Source: Aedes albopictus (taxonomy: Eukaryota; Arthropoda; Insecta; Diptera; Culicidae). From it: DNA of 64,000 nt. Under the pieces are notes generated by a model that did no database searches, was not told the origin of the DNA, and saw only the letters and a program-made list of their open reading frames with translations. The stretch lies in the NCBI RefSeq assembly GCF_035046485.1, contig NC_085137.1, positions 494,110,351 through 494,174,350 on the forward strand. Direction: 5' to 3'. Each line of letters starts with the position of its first letter. The stretch's first letter is position 1. The position numbers and the translations under genes were made by a program. Shown here piece after piece: positions 13,900 through 24,929 of this stretch.

Positions 13900-15587
13900 C
13901 GACTATATTACATTTTCGTTTGCCGTTCGTAATTGAGACAGACAGTTCGGATATTGCTATAGGCGCCGTATTAGTTCAGAATCAGGAAGGAGAACGGAAG
14001 AGTATAGCGTATTTCTCCAAGAAATTATCGAGCACGCAAAGGAGGTACAGTGCCACTGAAAGAGAGTGCTTGGCGGTACTACTTAGTATTGAGAATTTTA
14101 GGCATTTCGTGGAAGGCAGTCAGTTTGTCGTTCAGACAGACGCCATGAGTCTGACCTTCCTTAAAACGATGTCCATTGAATCGAAATCACCCCGTATTGC
14201 CAGATGGGCGCTCAAACTTTCAAAATATGACATCACCTTGCAGTATAAGAAGGGTTCGGAAAATATTCCTGCCGATTGCTTATCTAGGAGCGTGAATCAG
14301 GTTGATGTCGACCTGCCTGATCCCTACATCGCGGGTTTGAGGTCTCAGATTGAGAAGTTTCCTGAACGCTTCCCGGATTTCAAGACATCGGACGACAACG
14401 TATTCAAATTCGTTACCAACTCCTCGGCGATTGAGGACCCTTCCTATAAATGGAAGCAAGTAGTACCATTCCGCGATAGAATCCACGTCGTAAAGGAAAT
14501 TCATGACCAGGCGCATTTAGGCTATCTCAAAACGTTAGCCAAAGTTCGTGAAAGATACTACTGGCCGAGGATGTCATCGGATATAAAAAGGTTTTGCACT
14601 GCGTGTCAGATCTGCAAGGAGTCTAAAACACCAAACGTCAACGTTCGACCTGTATGCGGTAAACCGAAATTATGTAGTCGACCGTGGGAAATGATATCAC
14701 TCGATTTTTTGGGACCCTATCCACGCTCAAAGAAAGGAAACGTCTGGATCCTGGTTGTATGCGATTTCTTTTCGAAATTTGTCCTCGTACAATGCCTCCG
14801 TAATGCAACTGCTCCTGCCGTATGTACGTTTCTGGAAACAAACGTATTCACACTGTTTGGAACTCCATCAGTATGTATTTCTGATAACGCACAAGTTTTT
14901 AAATCCGGATTGTTCCAAAAACTTCTCGAGAAATATGGAGTGTCTCATTGGAATCTTGCGATTTATCATCCAAGCCCTAACCCAACGGAACGCGTGAATC
15001 GTGTGATAGTAACTGCCATCAGATGTGCCCTCAATAAACAGACTAACCACAAGGATTGGGACGAGTCCATCCATACCATCGCTATGGCCATCAGGAACAG
15101 CGTGCACGATAGTACTGGCTATACACCATACTTTGTGAATTTCGGAAGAAACATGATTAGCCATGGTCGTGAGTATGAGCAAATTCGAGATTTGGGAAGT
15201 GGAGAAGATTATCAACCCCCGCAGTTGAACGAAAATATGCGGAAATTGTTTGAAATTGTTCGAAACAACCTTCAAAAGGCCTACGAGAAGTATTCCCATT
15301 CGTACAACCTCAGAGCGAATACGCGGCATCAATTTCAGGAAGGGGATGTCATCTACAGAAAACATGTACATCTCTCGGATAAAACTAAGGATTTTGTTGC
15401 GAAGTTTGGTACGAAATTCTCTCAAGCGCGAATCCGAGAAAAATTAGGAACCAATACGTACATTTTGGAAGATCTGGAAGGTCGTCGAATACCTGGAACC
15501 TTCCATGGCTCGTTCCTGAAACGGGCGTCAAAAGAGAACAGATCTTCAACCGGAAAGACTAGCTATGACTGTGCTAGTACCGGCTAG
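13900..15587 (+). pseudogene. pol: Gypsy pol 3' part: RNase H and integrase
   Basis: The frame is open from inside the LTR through 13900 to the stop at 15587; the first in-frame residues before LPFVIETD (13920) are normal gypsy pol sequence, so no true start exists. Counting from 13920: RNase H occupies about 1-130 with D8 (ETDSSD), E47/E49 (ERECLA) and D74 (QTDAM). The integrase zinc-binding H-H-C-C follows with H195, H199, C229 and C232. The integrase core has D262 (SLDFLGPYP), D322 (ISDNAQVF) and E357 (NPTERVNR), so the catalytic triad is complete. The C-terminal part (~460-545) ends in a chromatin- or DNA-binding-like region rather than an obvious chromodomain. There is no internal stop or frameshift over 555 codons, arguing that the deletion is recent. 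Protease and RT are absent. Confidence 0.85.
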
Positions 15588-17186
15588 CACATACACCAAA
15601 TCATCCGTTGAAAATACGCTTCTATGCGGTGTTACGGTTCATCGTCACGTACCGAGATGTCCAGTAGGTTTCCTCGTACGTTGATCGTTATCAGTTGACT
15701 AGATCAGCATTGAACACAGCTATGACGGCGCAAACACCTGGTGCGCAGAAACAAACATGCCATGAAGAAAAACTCATCTAGAGGTGCCTAAGGCAACGTC
15801 CAACGTTTGAGATGTTCGTATAGATTTCCTCACGTTGTTGACAAACTCACTGAGGACACAAAAACAAGCTATGACTGTACTATTTCCCGGATAGTACATA
15901 CACGATTCCCCTAAACTCAATCAAACACACTTCGGTGGTGCAACGGTCTCATGATGAGTCGAGATGTCCTCTGGTTTCCTCGTTCATCATTCAAAATCAC
16001 CTTTACGTACATGGATGAAGGGAGCATAAATTCCAATAAGAAATCGATCTAGGTGATTTCAACCTAATAGCGCTGAGATTTACTCGCGTTATGGAAGCAC
16101 AGCTATGTAGATGTCTCAATTGAGCTCGGACCACAAACAAACTCATCAAACACTCATAGAGGAACACTAATCCCATTGGTGAAATGGTAGCTAGTTGAGA
16201 GTCAAATACCTTCATGAAATCAGACCTCCTAGTGATCCAAAGTAATCAATGTTCATAATTATTCGTTTAGTTCGTCGTTCCTATAAGAAAAGAAATTGTT
16301 TTGATTTGTTGCGTTAGTCAGTTGAGAACTGCAAATACATACCTGCAATAGCAATTCCTCGTCATAACCGTTTCATTTCTCAAGTAAATTTTCATAGCCC
16401 GGTTTTATTTTTGTTTTTATCAATAGTTTCTTACCTATTCGTAATTTCCTCATCAAGTATCATTGAATTAATAATAAATCACTTTCCTTTTGCATCGAAT
16501 GTTTGTTTTGATTATTTTTTTCTCTTTATTGGCACTCAGATCCGTTAAACAGTTCTCACGATTATCTCTTCGTACCCGTTCGTGAAAAAGTTTCGTATTT
16601 ATTCGTGCATCGTTTGGTAACGCTATGTGGTTAGGCACGGAAAATTGGGCGTGTTAGAATCGGATTAATGAAAACGATTGAGTGAGTAAAGTTTAGTTAG
16701 GTTTAGTTAGATAGGTTACATCGGTTCAGATATCTCTGAAGTAATATTCGGTTAGTCGGTAATAAATGTCCAAATATGTTTGGAGTAATGTGTCAACCTC
16801 GGTTGACATTCGGTTAGCATAAATTCGGTTTAGTTTAAGCAAATGTTTTCCAAATATTTTTGGAGCATAATATTGACGATTCGGTAACGTAAATACGGTT
16901 TAGAGAAAATAAGTAATTCAAATATTTTTGAAGTACATATTTCGGTTCGGTTTTAATGGAATGTTCGGGTTGTTGAATGATAAGCGGTATGAGTTGAATA
17001 TGAGATTGATAAAACACAGAATGAGATCTAGTAGGACCACATAGTTGTCTTAAATGTTTTCGTCTGTTGGTAATGAGTAAACAGTATTTTTTGTTGGTTT
17101 TGAGTTAGATAATTTTATGTCTTGTTTAGAGTAAAAATTTTGAAAATTTTAAAATTTTCAAAATTTTTAAAATCAGTATAAGCGAA
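15588..17186 (+). other. 3' non-coding region of the LTR element
   Basis: No env-like frame. Two loosely related segments recur: GCTATGACTGTGCTAGTACCGG (15561-15582) and GCTATGACTGTACTATTTCCCGG (15869-15891), each followed by a GAGATGTCC...GGTTTCCTCG block. Near 16770-16940 three copies of a CAAATATNTTTGGAG-type motif are spaced 70-85 bp apart. A clear polypurine tract before the LTR is not visible. Confidence 0.6.
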
Positions 17187-18877
17187 TGTAATATAGTCAT
17201 CAGTTCCGTCAATAAAACTTTTAATGTTCTTGTATGTGTTGAAATGACAGCACATTTCCTTCCGTGTAGCCAAATTCTAATACAGCTACGATTATGTAGA
17301 ATTTTAATTCCCTTTTGATGTGTGCTGCCATCTGTTTGTGACTTAAGCTGTCTTGAAATATTTCGGCAAGAGAAAACGCATAAAAATTCGTGGGGTGCAT
17401 AAGCACAGGCGCAACCAAAAAAATAAACTAATTGCGTCGTAGTTATTTTCCACTGGTCTATTATCATCAGCGAATTTAAACAGCCATACTAATTGGAAAT
17501 GGAAAACTACCTGGTAAATTCTCGCTCTCCAAAACTGACCAATGAAAAATAAGATTTTAACAAATCCGTACAACTTTGTGCAGTAATTGCGTCTCAGGAT
17601 TTAAGTTCAACCTACTTCGAATCGCGTTCGTTTAATTATTCTGGTGGAGTACGTACTAGTGTGAACAAGTGCTGGTTCCTAGTGAAAGTTTTTGAGCTAC
17701 TATTGAGCTTTGAAATCAAGTTGTGATTAAAAAAGAAACTAAATTCGAAGTAATGCTACGCGATTTTAACTAGAATCCCTTTAAATAATTTTATTTATGT
17801 GTTTTTTTAGTTGAATTTATCGAGTTCATCATTTTTATTAGAATTTGAAATAAAAAGTGAATCTAAATAGGAAGGACAGATTAGTCAGGTAAGCTGAAGT
17901 AAATTATTCGGTGGAAATCAGTGAAATTATAGTTCTGCTGCGTTGTTTAGGCAAGTGAAGCCCAACAACGTGGGCGGCTAATCTGGGTCTCGGCCAGTTA
18001 CGGTCATTTGTGGGTGGCATTTTCCACCCAAGTGCTTGCGCATAAGTGACTCCGACAACAACATCAGGAGAAAGTCCGACGAAATCCGGTGGTGCCTGTC
18101 CTGGATGCACCACGTGACGACTCGCTACGTCAAGCCGTGAAGCAAAGAGCGACGCTACCAAACGCTCTCACTCCACCGAAGCCGGGGACGCCTTTACCCC
18201 GAAGATCGATGCTCACGCGCGAGTCGACTGATCGGAGCGGACCATCTGCGTAGCGCAAAGCCACCGTTCGTCGAGGAACATCTTCCGACGCTGGAAAGAC
18301 GCCTGAGAACTACCGCCGTTGGAGCAACGCCTAGAGTTCAGGTCAGACGTTATTAGGGCCTGTGTAATAAATTTAGGCACATTTGTTTTTAATTTGCTCC
18401 AATTAGACGTGACGTCACAAAGCTAGGTTTGCCTTGGCTAATAAAATAGAATCGAACTTTTTTAATAAATTTTGAAATTAGGCTTGATGCAACTCTTTAA
18501 ATTCAGCAGTTGCTTTCTTTTTTTAAATCGAATAAAGTTGTTGAAATTTGAATTTTACTTCGAGTTTGGTACTACACTTTGCCAGATTTCGGTCGAAAAT
18601 TTGAAGAATTTTGTCGGAGTTGTTTGAATTTCTAGCTGAGACACGTTTTACTGTATTTTTTTTATATTTCAAATAGCGATTTGGTTTCCCTTTCTGATTA
18701 GAATTTGGCTGTTGGCATTTCGATTGGGTCCAGGTGAAGTTTCGGTTCGCGAATATAACTGTTGGCCTGCCCTGAGGAGGCAGTCTCTAGCCGGGGTATT
18801 TTGTCAGAGTTAACGGTCCTTTTTCGAAAGGTGGCGCTTAAGCCGTTGGCTTTAACGAAACGGAACGGAACGTTACA
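17187..18877 (+). repeat. 3' LTR, complete, about 1.69 kb
   Basis: It starts TGTAATATAG and ends GAACGTTACA next to the ACAC duplication. Its first 593 bp equal the 5' LTR remnant. AATAAA signals are present (for example near 17850 and 18527). The end at 18877 is inferred from the TG...CA rule and target duplication, because the matching part of the 5' LTR is deleted. Confidence 0.65.
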
Positions 18878-19017
18878 ACACTATCATCCTAATTTTTGAA
18901 AATAAATTTAAACTATTATCAATATTTATTAATAACATATTACATTTCATAGCTGTTATAATTTTTGCAGGTTTTGTATTTCATCTGCGTGTCAGAAATA
19001 CATTTTAGACTAAACAT

Positions 19018-19897
19018 TAAGGTGACCCACACTCAAATGAAAAACAAAAATTTCAAAAAATGCCGAGTCTTACCTTCTAAATCAGTAGTTTTGGACTTCC
19101 AGAAGCTACGTTCAAAATTTGAGCAAAATCGGTTGAGCCTAAGGGGGCGCTCAGAACGCTTGAAATTTGTATGGGAAAACTTGGCCAAATGTATGTAGAA
19201 ATTTTAAGTTTTCGAATTTTGCCGCTAGGTGGCGCTGTAAGCATTCAATAATCAAACCCTTTGGTATTATTGTAGGTGACTATATGTCAAACAACTTTGT
19301 CGAAGACCGCAAAGTGATCCAACGTCTGTAAAAAAAAAATATAGGGTAATTTTCCAATTGTTGCACAGCTAAAAATTCGCCAATTGTTGCACATCTCATA
19401 AGAATAACATAAAGTGTGCAACAATAGGCGAGTTTTTAGCCGTGCAACAAGTGGAAAATTATCCTATCCTAGGTAAAGTGAGGATAAACTTTATTGTTGT
19501 TTTTCCAATACATGTAAAGGAATAATATCAATAATGAAATCTCAATACTTTGCCTCACTTTGCCTAGGGTATAACTTTTTTCACAGCCGTCGGATCACTT
19601 CGCGGTCTTCGACAAATTTCTTTGGCATATAGCCACCTACAATAATACAAAAAGGTTTATTTATTGAACGCTTACAGCGCCACCTAGCGGCAAAATTCGA
19701 AAACCTAAAATTTCTGCATACATTTGGCCAAGTTTTCCCATACACACTTCAAGCGTTTTGAGCGCCCCCTTAGGCTCAACCGATTTTGCTCAAATTTTGC
19801 ACGTAGCTTCTGGCTGGGAGTCCAAAACAACTGATTAGGAGGTAAGACTTGGCATTTTTCGGAATTTTTGTTTTTCATATAAGTGTGAGCCACCCTA
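19018..19897. mobile_element. hAT-type long-TIR MITE, 880 bp
   Basis: Arms of about 320 bp are inverted: TAAGGTGACCCACACT at the left and AGTGTGAGCCACCCTA at the right. A perfect 8-bp target duplication CTAAACAT lies at 19010-19017 and 19898-19905. Each arm carries CGCTAGGTGGCGCTGTAAGC or its inverse and GTCGAAGACCGC. A small TA MITE sits at the centre. Related arm sequence recurs at 43085-43260. Confidence 0.8.
19344..19464. mobile_element. Nested palindromic MITE with TA duplication, 121 bp
   Basis: GGGTAATTTTCCAATTGTTG is inverted at the right as CAACAAGTGGAAAATTATCC, with TA at 19342-19343 and 19465-19466. It lies inside the 19018-19897 element and so inserted later. A TA target suggests Tc1/mariner-type mobilisation. 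Confidence 0.7.
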
Positions 19898-20099
19898 CTA
19901 AACATATATTTTTTTAAACTAAACATGTAAAGAGCTAATAGTAGCAATAGAAGCAACGAATTTTGACGAAAATTTGCTATGATTTTCGTTGACATCTGTT
20001 CCAATGTTTCAATATAGGAAATTTAATGCAACACATTAGTGCTATACCAGGGAGGCAACTTTAAAATCATTTTCAAAATTTTATTATGAATCCTCTGAA

Positions 20100-21150
20100 G
20101 TTACTTATTTCTGGTATAGCAACAGCTCGACCATATTGAGACAGTGTATAACATGGCCAATCTGAAAATTTGTTTATAAACCAAGCATGTGTTTCTGCAA
20201 GAAGTGGGCGATAATGGAAGTAGCAACCGTCTATACCACAGCCGTTGGGACAACATGTTCTACGTCCGTGTTCGAATAGACATGTTCGACAGATACCTAG
20301 TCACTAGGTCCTAGTGTACTTGCTTCCAGCGTTCATTGATAGTCGATGCCAAAAATGTTGTGCATTCCTTCATTCGGAGCTCAAGTTGTTGACAAAACGA
20401 GCATATGATTCCAGAAACTTTACGATTTCTGTTTTCTTGATTTTGACCCGGATCGTTTATTGATTACAAAACTTCTGTCGTTGCATTGCTTGTCCCGTCC
20501 AGATGGCCTTGAAGAAGGTGTTAGGAGTGACATGCTGTATGCGTCCTCAACAATTCATTCTTCTAGGAGAGTGACGTGGCCCAGCTCGACTTGCATATCG
20601 AGGTGAGAAATTTCAACTCAAATGAGGTGACTCTCCATTTGATTGACACGGTGAGTCACTCGTTCGATTCGAGACTTCTCAGTACGATTGCGAATCGAGC
20701 TGGGCTACGTCATTCCACTCGTAGAATGAGCACCATAAACATGCTGAACGTTTCCATCGATAGCCCTCCAACTTCATTCTTCAATCCACAATAAATTTAT
20801 GTACCAGGTGCTTGAAGAACGTTGCTTCAGCAGTTCCTCTGCGATGATATGATCACAAAGTCCTTGAACCAGTGTTCCAAGCTCTCTCAAAGCTGAAGAT
20901 GTTCTGACCTTTTCAAAGAGCGATTTCATCGATAGATCGGCTCGGTCAAACCACAAACGTAGAGGTTCGATGGCCTGGGTAACAGATGCTGAGAGGATCA
21001 GTCTACTACTTACCGATTCACAGGCGACACTCTTCAGGCAGCGTTGTAGCCGAATCATGTATCTATGGAGTGTCACCGGTGAAGGGAAATCAAACGTTGG
21101 TTGATCCGAGCTCAGAGCCTACAGTTGTAGTTTTATGGTGTGGAGTGGGG
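20100..21150 (-). pseudogene. gag: Bel/Pao retrotransposon gag relic
   Basis: On the minus strand, 20774-21076 encodes a ~100-residue segment typical of the Bel/Pao gag core (RLQRCLKS, then VSSRLILSASV, then LVQGLCDHIIAEEL). Further downstream, around 20190-20290, a cysteine-rich block reads CRTCLFEHGRRTCC, followed by NGCGIDGCYFHYRPLL, matching the zinc-knuckle-like end of Bel/Pao gag. In-frame stops and frame changes separate the blocks, and protease and RT do not follow. It is a decayed fragment whose upstream part is cut by the element starting near 21155. Confidence 0.65.
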
Positions 21151-21154
21151 CGAT

Positions 21155-21645
21155 GCAGGGTCATTAGACCGAAGGACAGTAGGCCAAATGGCCATCAGGA
21201 TGGATTGCAATTCAGCAGTTATAAAACTGGTAACGGATCTATTATTTTTTACCTTTCCAACAATTATTGCCAAAAACTATTTTAACAAGGAATTTAGAAC
21301 GTATAGCCTATGTTTACAAGAAGGAAAAAATATTATTAAAATATCGACTGTTTTAGCGTCAAAAACTATTTTGGCAATGATACTAGAAAGAACGACCTAT
21401 GCTTAAAAGAAGAAAAAAAATGATGCTGGAGGTGACGCGTTTAATTCCAAGTTGGTCCAGGAACTTTTCGTAAAATAAATTTCCCTGACTTCCATGGTTA
21501 TTAGCTGAGAAGCAGGATTTGTCCCAGTGGAGACGTAACCGCAAATAAGACCCAATGAGCATTCGGCCTAGTGACCATTTGGTCTAATAAAGATTCGGCA
21601 TAATGACCACTCGGCCTAATGAACTTCGGCCAAATGGCCTGATAA
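21155..21645. mobile_element. Element bounded by inverted GGTCATTAGGCCGAA arrays
   Basis: The left end carries GGGTCATTAGACCGAAGG and GGCCAAATGGCCATC. The right end (21550-21645) carries the inverse as four to five tandem units of ATTCGGCCTAATGACC type. The interior contains ~90-bp units with AGCCTATGTTTACAAGAAGG and CAAAAACTATTTT. These are the inverse of units at 47870-48010, and a GGACAAA..CCTGCTTCTCAGC segment is also shared, so both are copies of one family. Confidence 0.6.
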
Positions 21646-21864
21646 GCATCGGGGCTCCTACGTTAACTTGATCTCGGAATACGCGGTAGAACTGCTGTTC
21701 TGTGACTACCAGTGCTGTCATGGTAAAATCTAAGCTTAAGGTTTTCAAACTGGTGTGCCTCTTATAGTGTAGTGGTACGCCTCCATGGAAATTAGTTAAA
21801 CATTGCGCCTAATTAAAAATTATGCAAGGAAAAATCCTTCATGAATACTGTATCAACGATTTTT
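21646..21864. other. Short unassigned stretch
   Basis: No gene or repeat recognised. Confidence 0.3.
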
Positions 21865-22159
21865 GCCTTTCTCGTACACCAAGTGTAAAGGAAAGGCTAT
21901 ATGTTCACTCCAAAAATGACTTTTTGATAGAAGGCTCGGAGGGTCGAGTCACATATACCAATCAACTCAGCTCGACGAATTGAGGTGATGTCTGTATGTG
22001 TGTATGTATGTGTGTGTGTGTGTATGTGTGTGTGTACAAAAAAACTCACATCACTTTTTGACAGTAAACTTCAACCGATTTTAATGACCGATGGTTTATT
22101 CGACGCGGAATCTGGTCCCATTGTTTCCTATTGAAAATGATTCGGATCGGTCCAGCCGT

Positions 22160-24000
22160 TCCGGAGTTATGGCCATTTAGGTGTTCCGGAACGGTACCCC
22201 AGGAAGGGACCAGATATGAAAATGCATCAAACCTATGCATGCGACACATCAAACCACGGCATTTTCGAAACCTGATGAGCGGTAAGCAGAAAAATAGTCT
22301 AAGACCATATCTGAACCGGTAGTGTTCCGGAACCGTTTCCGGGTGTCCCGCCGGAAGTGGCAAATATCAAAGTGAACCAAACCCATGCATGAGACACATC
22401 AAACCACGGCATTTTCGATAACCTGATGAGCGGTAAGCAGGAAAATAGTCTCAGACCATATCTGAACCGGTAGTGTTCCCGAACCGGTTCTGGGCATCCC
22501 GCCGGAAGTGGGCAAATATACAATTGTACCAAACCCATGCAAGCGACCCATCAAACCATGGCATTTTAGATGACCTGATGGACAATGAGCAGGAAAACCA
22601 TCTCAGACCATATCTGAACCAATAGTGTTCCGGAACCCGTTCCGGGGTTCCCGTTGAATTGGTTAAATCTGAAAGAAAAACAAATCCGTACATGCGTCAC
22701 ATCAAATAACGGCTTTTTAGATTACCTAATGAACGGCCAGCAAGTGTTTCGGAATCGGTTTTGAGTGGCCGGAAGAGGCCAAATGTAAATGTAAACCAAA
22801 TCCAAGCATGTGACACATCAAATCGTGGCTTTTGCGATAACCTGATGAACAGTTAGCTAGAAAATAGCCTTACGTCACACTAAAGACAATTGGAAGTGTT
22901 CCGGAATTGGTTCCGAGAGTCCCGTTGAAAATGTCAAACCCTGCATGTGACACCTTCAATTTGCAGCGTTTTTGGTTAACCGATGAGAAGTTGACAAGAC
23001 AATAATGTCAGGCCATATTTGATTCAGCCGGTAGTAACCCGGAATCAGATCCAGGTAGTAAAATGTAAAATTTAACCAAACCCAGTCTTGTAAACATTCG
23101 ACACTTTTTACTACCTTCATTTCGTTGCCGCAGTCGGGTGTCAGTCGGCTTTGTTACATTCGTGCGCTATCGTTACCTTTTACCTACACACAACACGAGC
23201 AGTAGAACGAAGATCAATAAATATAATAAAGGGTCAAATCAATGTCATCTGACACGATGACATGTGTCTAATTCTAGCTTTACGCATAGATTTTCAGCCA
23301 ATTCCGATTATGAATGTTAATATTAGTTTATTATTGCATGTTGCATTGAATACGACACACAGATAGGCAACATAGCTCTTATTATGGAAGAAGACAGGAA
23401 TAACAAAAGCCGAACCGTCTCCCGAAGCCGCTATCGTGGTGAAGTGCATTCGTTTGACATTTTTGTTTCGAACAGTAGTTTGATTGCTTGTGTTGCGAAT
23501 GTCGGAGACAAAGGAGGCCGAATATCAACGAAAAGGTTCAAATGACTGTGATCTCTAACAAGACTGATCACGACTTATCGACAACCTGATGGAAAAATTG
23601 GGTCAAACCACATTAGATTCCCGGTAGTGTTGCGGGTTCAGCTGTGGCTTCGAAAGTGGTTAGAAGTAAATATGAAGCAAACCCATTCATGCGATATATC
23701 AAATCGCGGTGATTAGGTAAAGGTGAATAAATAGAAATAAAATATTCTCAGACCATAATTGGGACAACCGGTAGTGTCATGGTCCATGACTCATGGAATC
23801 AGATCCGGCTATCCCACCGGAAATTACCAAATATAAAAATGAACCAAACCCATACATACGACACATCAGATCGCAGATTTTTTGATAATCTAATGAACTG
23901 TTAGCAAGAAAATAGCCTCAGATCAATTTAGAGACTAGCTGTTGTGTAGCAGCACCAACGTTCATGTGAAAAATTAAATCGTGGCTTTGTTTAATGGCCT
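22160..24000. repeat. Minisatellite, ~150-bp unit
   Basis: Each unit reads roughly CCGGTAGTGTTCCGGAACCG, then CATGCATGAGACACATC, then GATAACCTGATGAGCGG, then a CTCAGACCATATCTGAAC block. Unit starts at about 22309, 22459 and 22611 give spacings of 150-152 bp, with more diverged copies to about 24000. Interrupted at about 23110-23560 by non-repeat DNA. Short open frames here (such as 22046-22693 minus) are translations of the repeat. Confidence 0.8.
23110..23560. other. Non-repeat interruption in the minisatellite
   Basis: About 450 bp with no copy of the 150-bp unit. Repeats resume near 23570. Probably an insertion, but no terminal repeats or target duplication could be identified. Confidence 0.35.
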
Positions 24001-24089
24001 GATAAACATTAGGTATGAACAACAGTGACGAATAGGTCTAAGTTCTCATATATGAGAACAAAATATAGACAAAACTAAAGCGATCTCAT

Positions 24090-24700
24090 CAAATCGTACC
24101 ATTTCAGATTCCTAAGGTGTAAATTTATAGCAGGATGGGTCAATGTTGAATGGAAAAATAAGAATTTGATCGCGTCAACAGAAGATGGTGGCTGTTTTAA
24201 GGAATGTTGAGCTCTAAAACTACGTAAAATTAGTGTATTTGGTATGGGAAATATGTTCGGAGTCCACCAGAGTATCCAAGATAGCGGTCCAAAGTCCAAG
24301 ATAATGGGTCAGTGTTAGTGCCTATTTTATAGGATTTTTAATTCTTGTATGAAAATATGTCCAGAATTCAAAATTTGTAACCAGAAACCCCAAGCTGTGC
24401 GCTGTTTTACAAGGTCTGCAATATGACTAAAGTTTGAATGGGGAAGAATGCCAGTCTTCGTCCAAAACTGGTAACCAGAAAATCATAAACGATATGCCAA
24501 AATTCAATACGGCGACTATTTTATGTAATTGTAGGTGCAGAGTCCAAAAACGAATACCAGAACATCCAAGATGGTGTCTCAATGTTCAAGATGGCGGTTA
24601 GTTAAGTTGAGGTAGATAAATATCCGGAGTCATAAAATGATGACCGGAAAATCTAAAATGACGTTTCAAAATTTTGCGGCTTCATGACACTTGTTTGGTT
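24090..24700. repeat. Second weak tandem array (ATCCAAGATGG motifs)
   Basis: Motifs of the form GGAGTCCA..ACCAGA..ATCCAAGATGG recur near 24253, 24359, 24457, 24537 and 24619, about 80-105 bp apart. A related piece occurs near 52860. Confidence 0.5.
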
Positions 24701-24929
24701 TGAGTTGGATCGTTGTCTTATATTTTCTGAATATTGGATGTTATGCTAATATAAAATGTATCCATATTGAGTAGATTTAGCAAGCAGTTTTCATTTTGTA
24801 TTTATGTCAATGTCATCAACATGTCGCTCGAGTTTTGTTGAAAGGATATTTTAAAGCACGAGAAAGGCACCATCACCGCTAGGTGGATTAATTAGGGTTT
24901 TTCCTATAATTATCGCAGATTAGGTATTC

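Larger units (their letters stand above)
13307..18877 (+). mobile_element. Gypsy-type LTR retrotransposon with a large internal deletion
   Basis: A direct repeat beginning TGTAATATAG occurs at 13307 and 17187. The left copy matches for 593 bp (13307-13899) with no difference I can see and then switches abruptly into pol. The right copy continues to GAACGTTACA at 18877. ACAC sits immediately before 13307 and after 18877 (18878-18881), a 4-bp target duplication that fixes the right LTR at about 1.69 kb. The remainder of the 5' LTR, the primer-binding site, gag, protease and reverse transcriptase are missing; RNase H and integrase remain. It can no longer move on its own. Confidence 0.8.
21865..24868. 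mobile_element. Satellite-carrying TIR element, 3 kb
   Basis: GCCTTTCTCGTAC at 21865 is inverted as GCACGAGAAAGGC ending at 24868 (12 of 13 matched); the right side continues into CACCATCACCGCTAGGTGG, which is often part of the terminus in this mosquito family, so the left end may be eroded. The interior holds a (TG)n-like tract (21987-22035), a conserved segment GACCGATGGTTTATTCGACG, then the ~150-bp tandem array and a second weaker array. No transposase frame. Confidence 0.5.

Noticed and set aside
14868..15425. 185-codon minus-strand frame opposite integrase
   Set aside because: It is an antisense shadow of the well-supported integrase frame and has no recognisable domain.
21987..22035. 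(TG)n tract as a Z-DNA or regulatory feature
   Set aside because: It is an interrupted, short tract that belongs to the common left part of the minisatellite-carrying element.
22046..22693. Three overlapping minus-strand frames with similar peptides (possible duplicated exons)
   Set aside because: They correspond to successive copies of the ~150-bp minisatellite unit.
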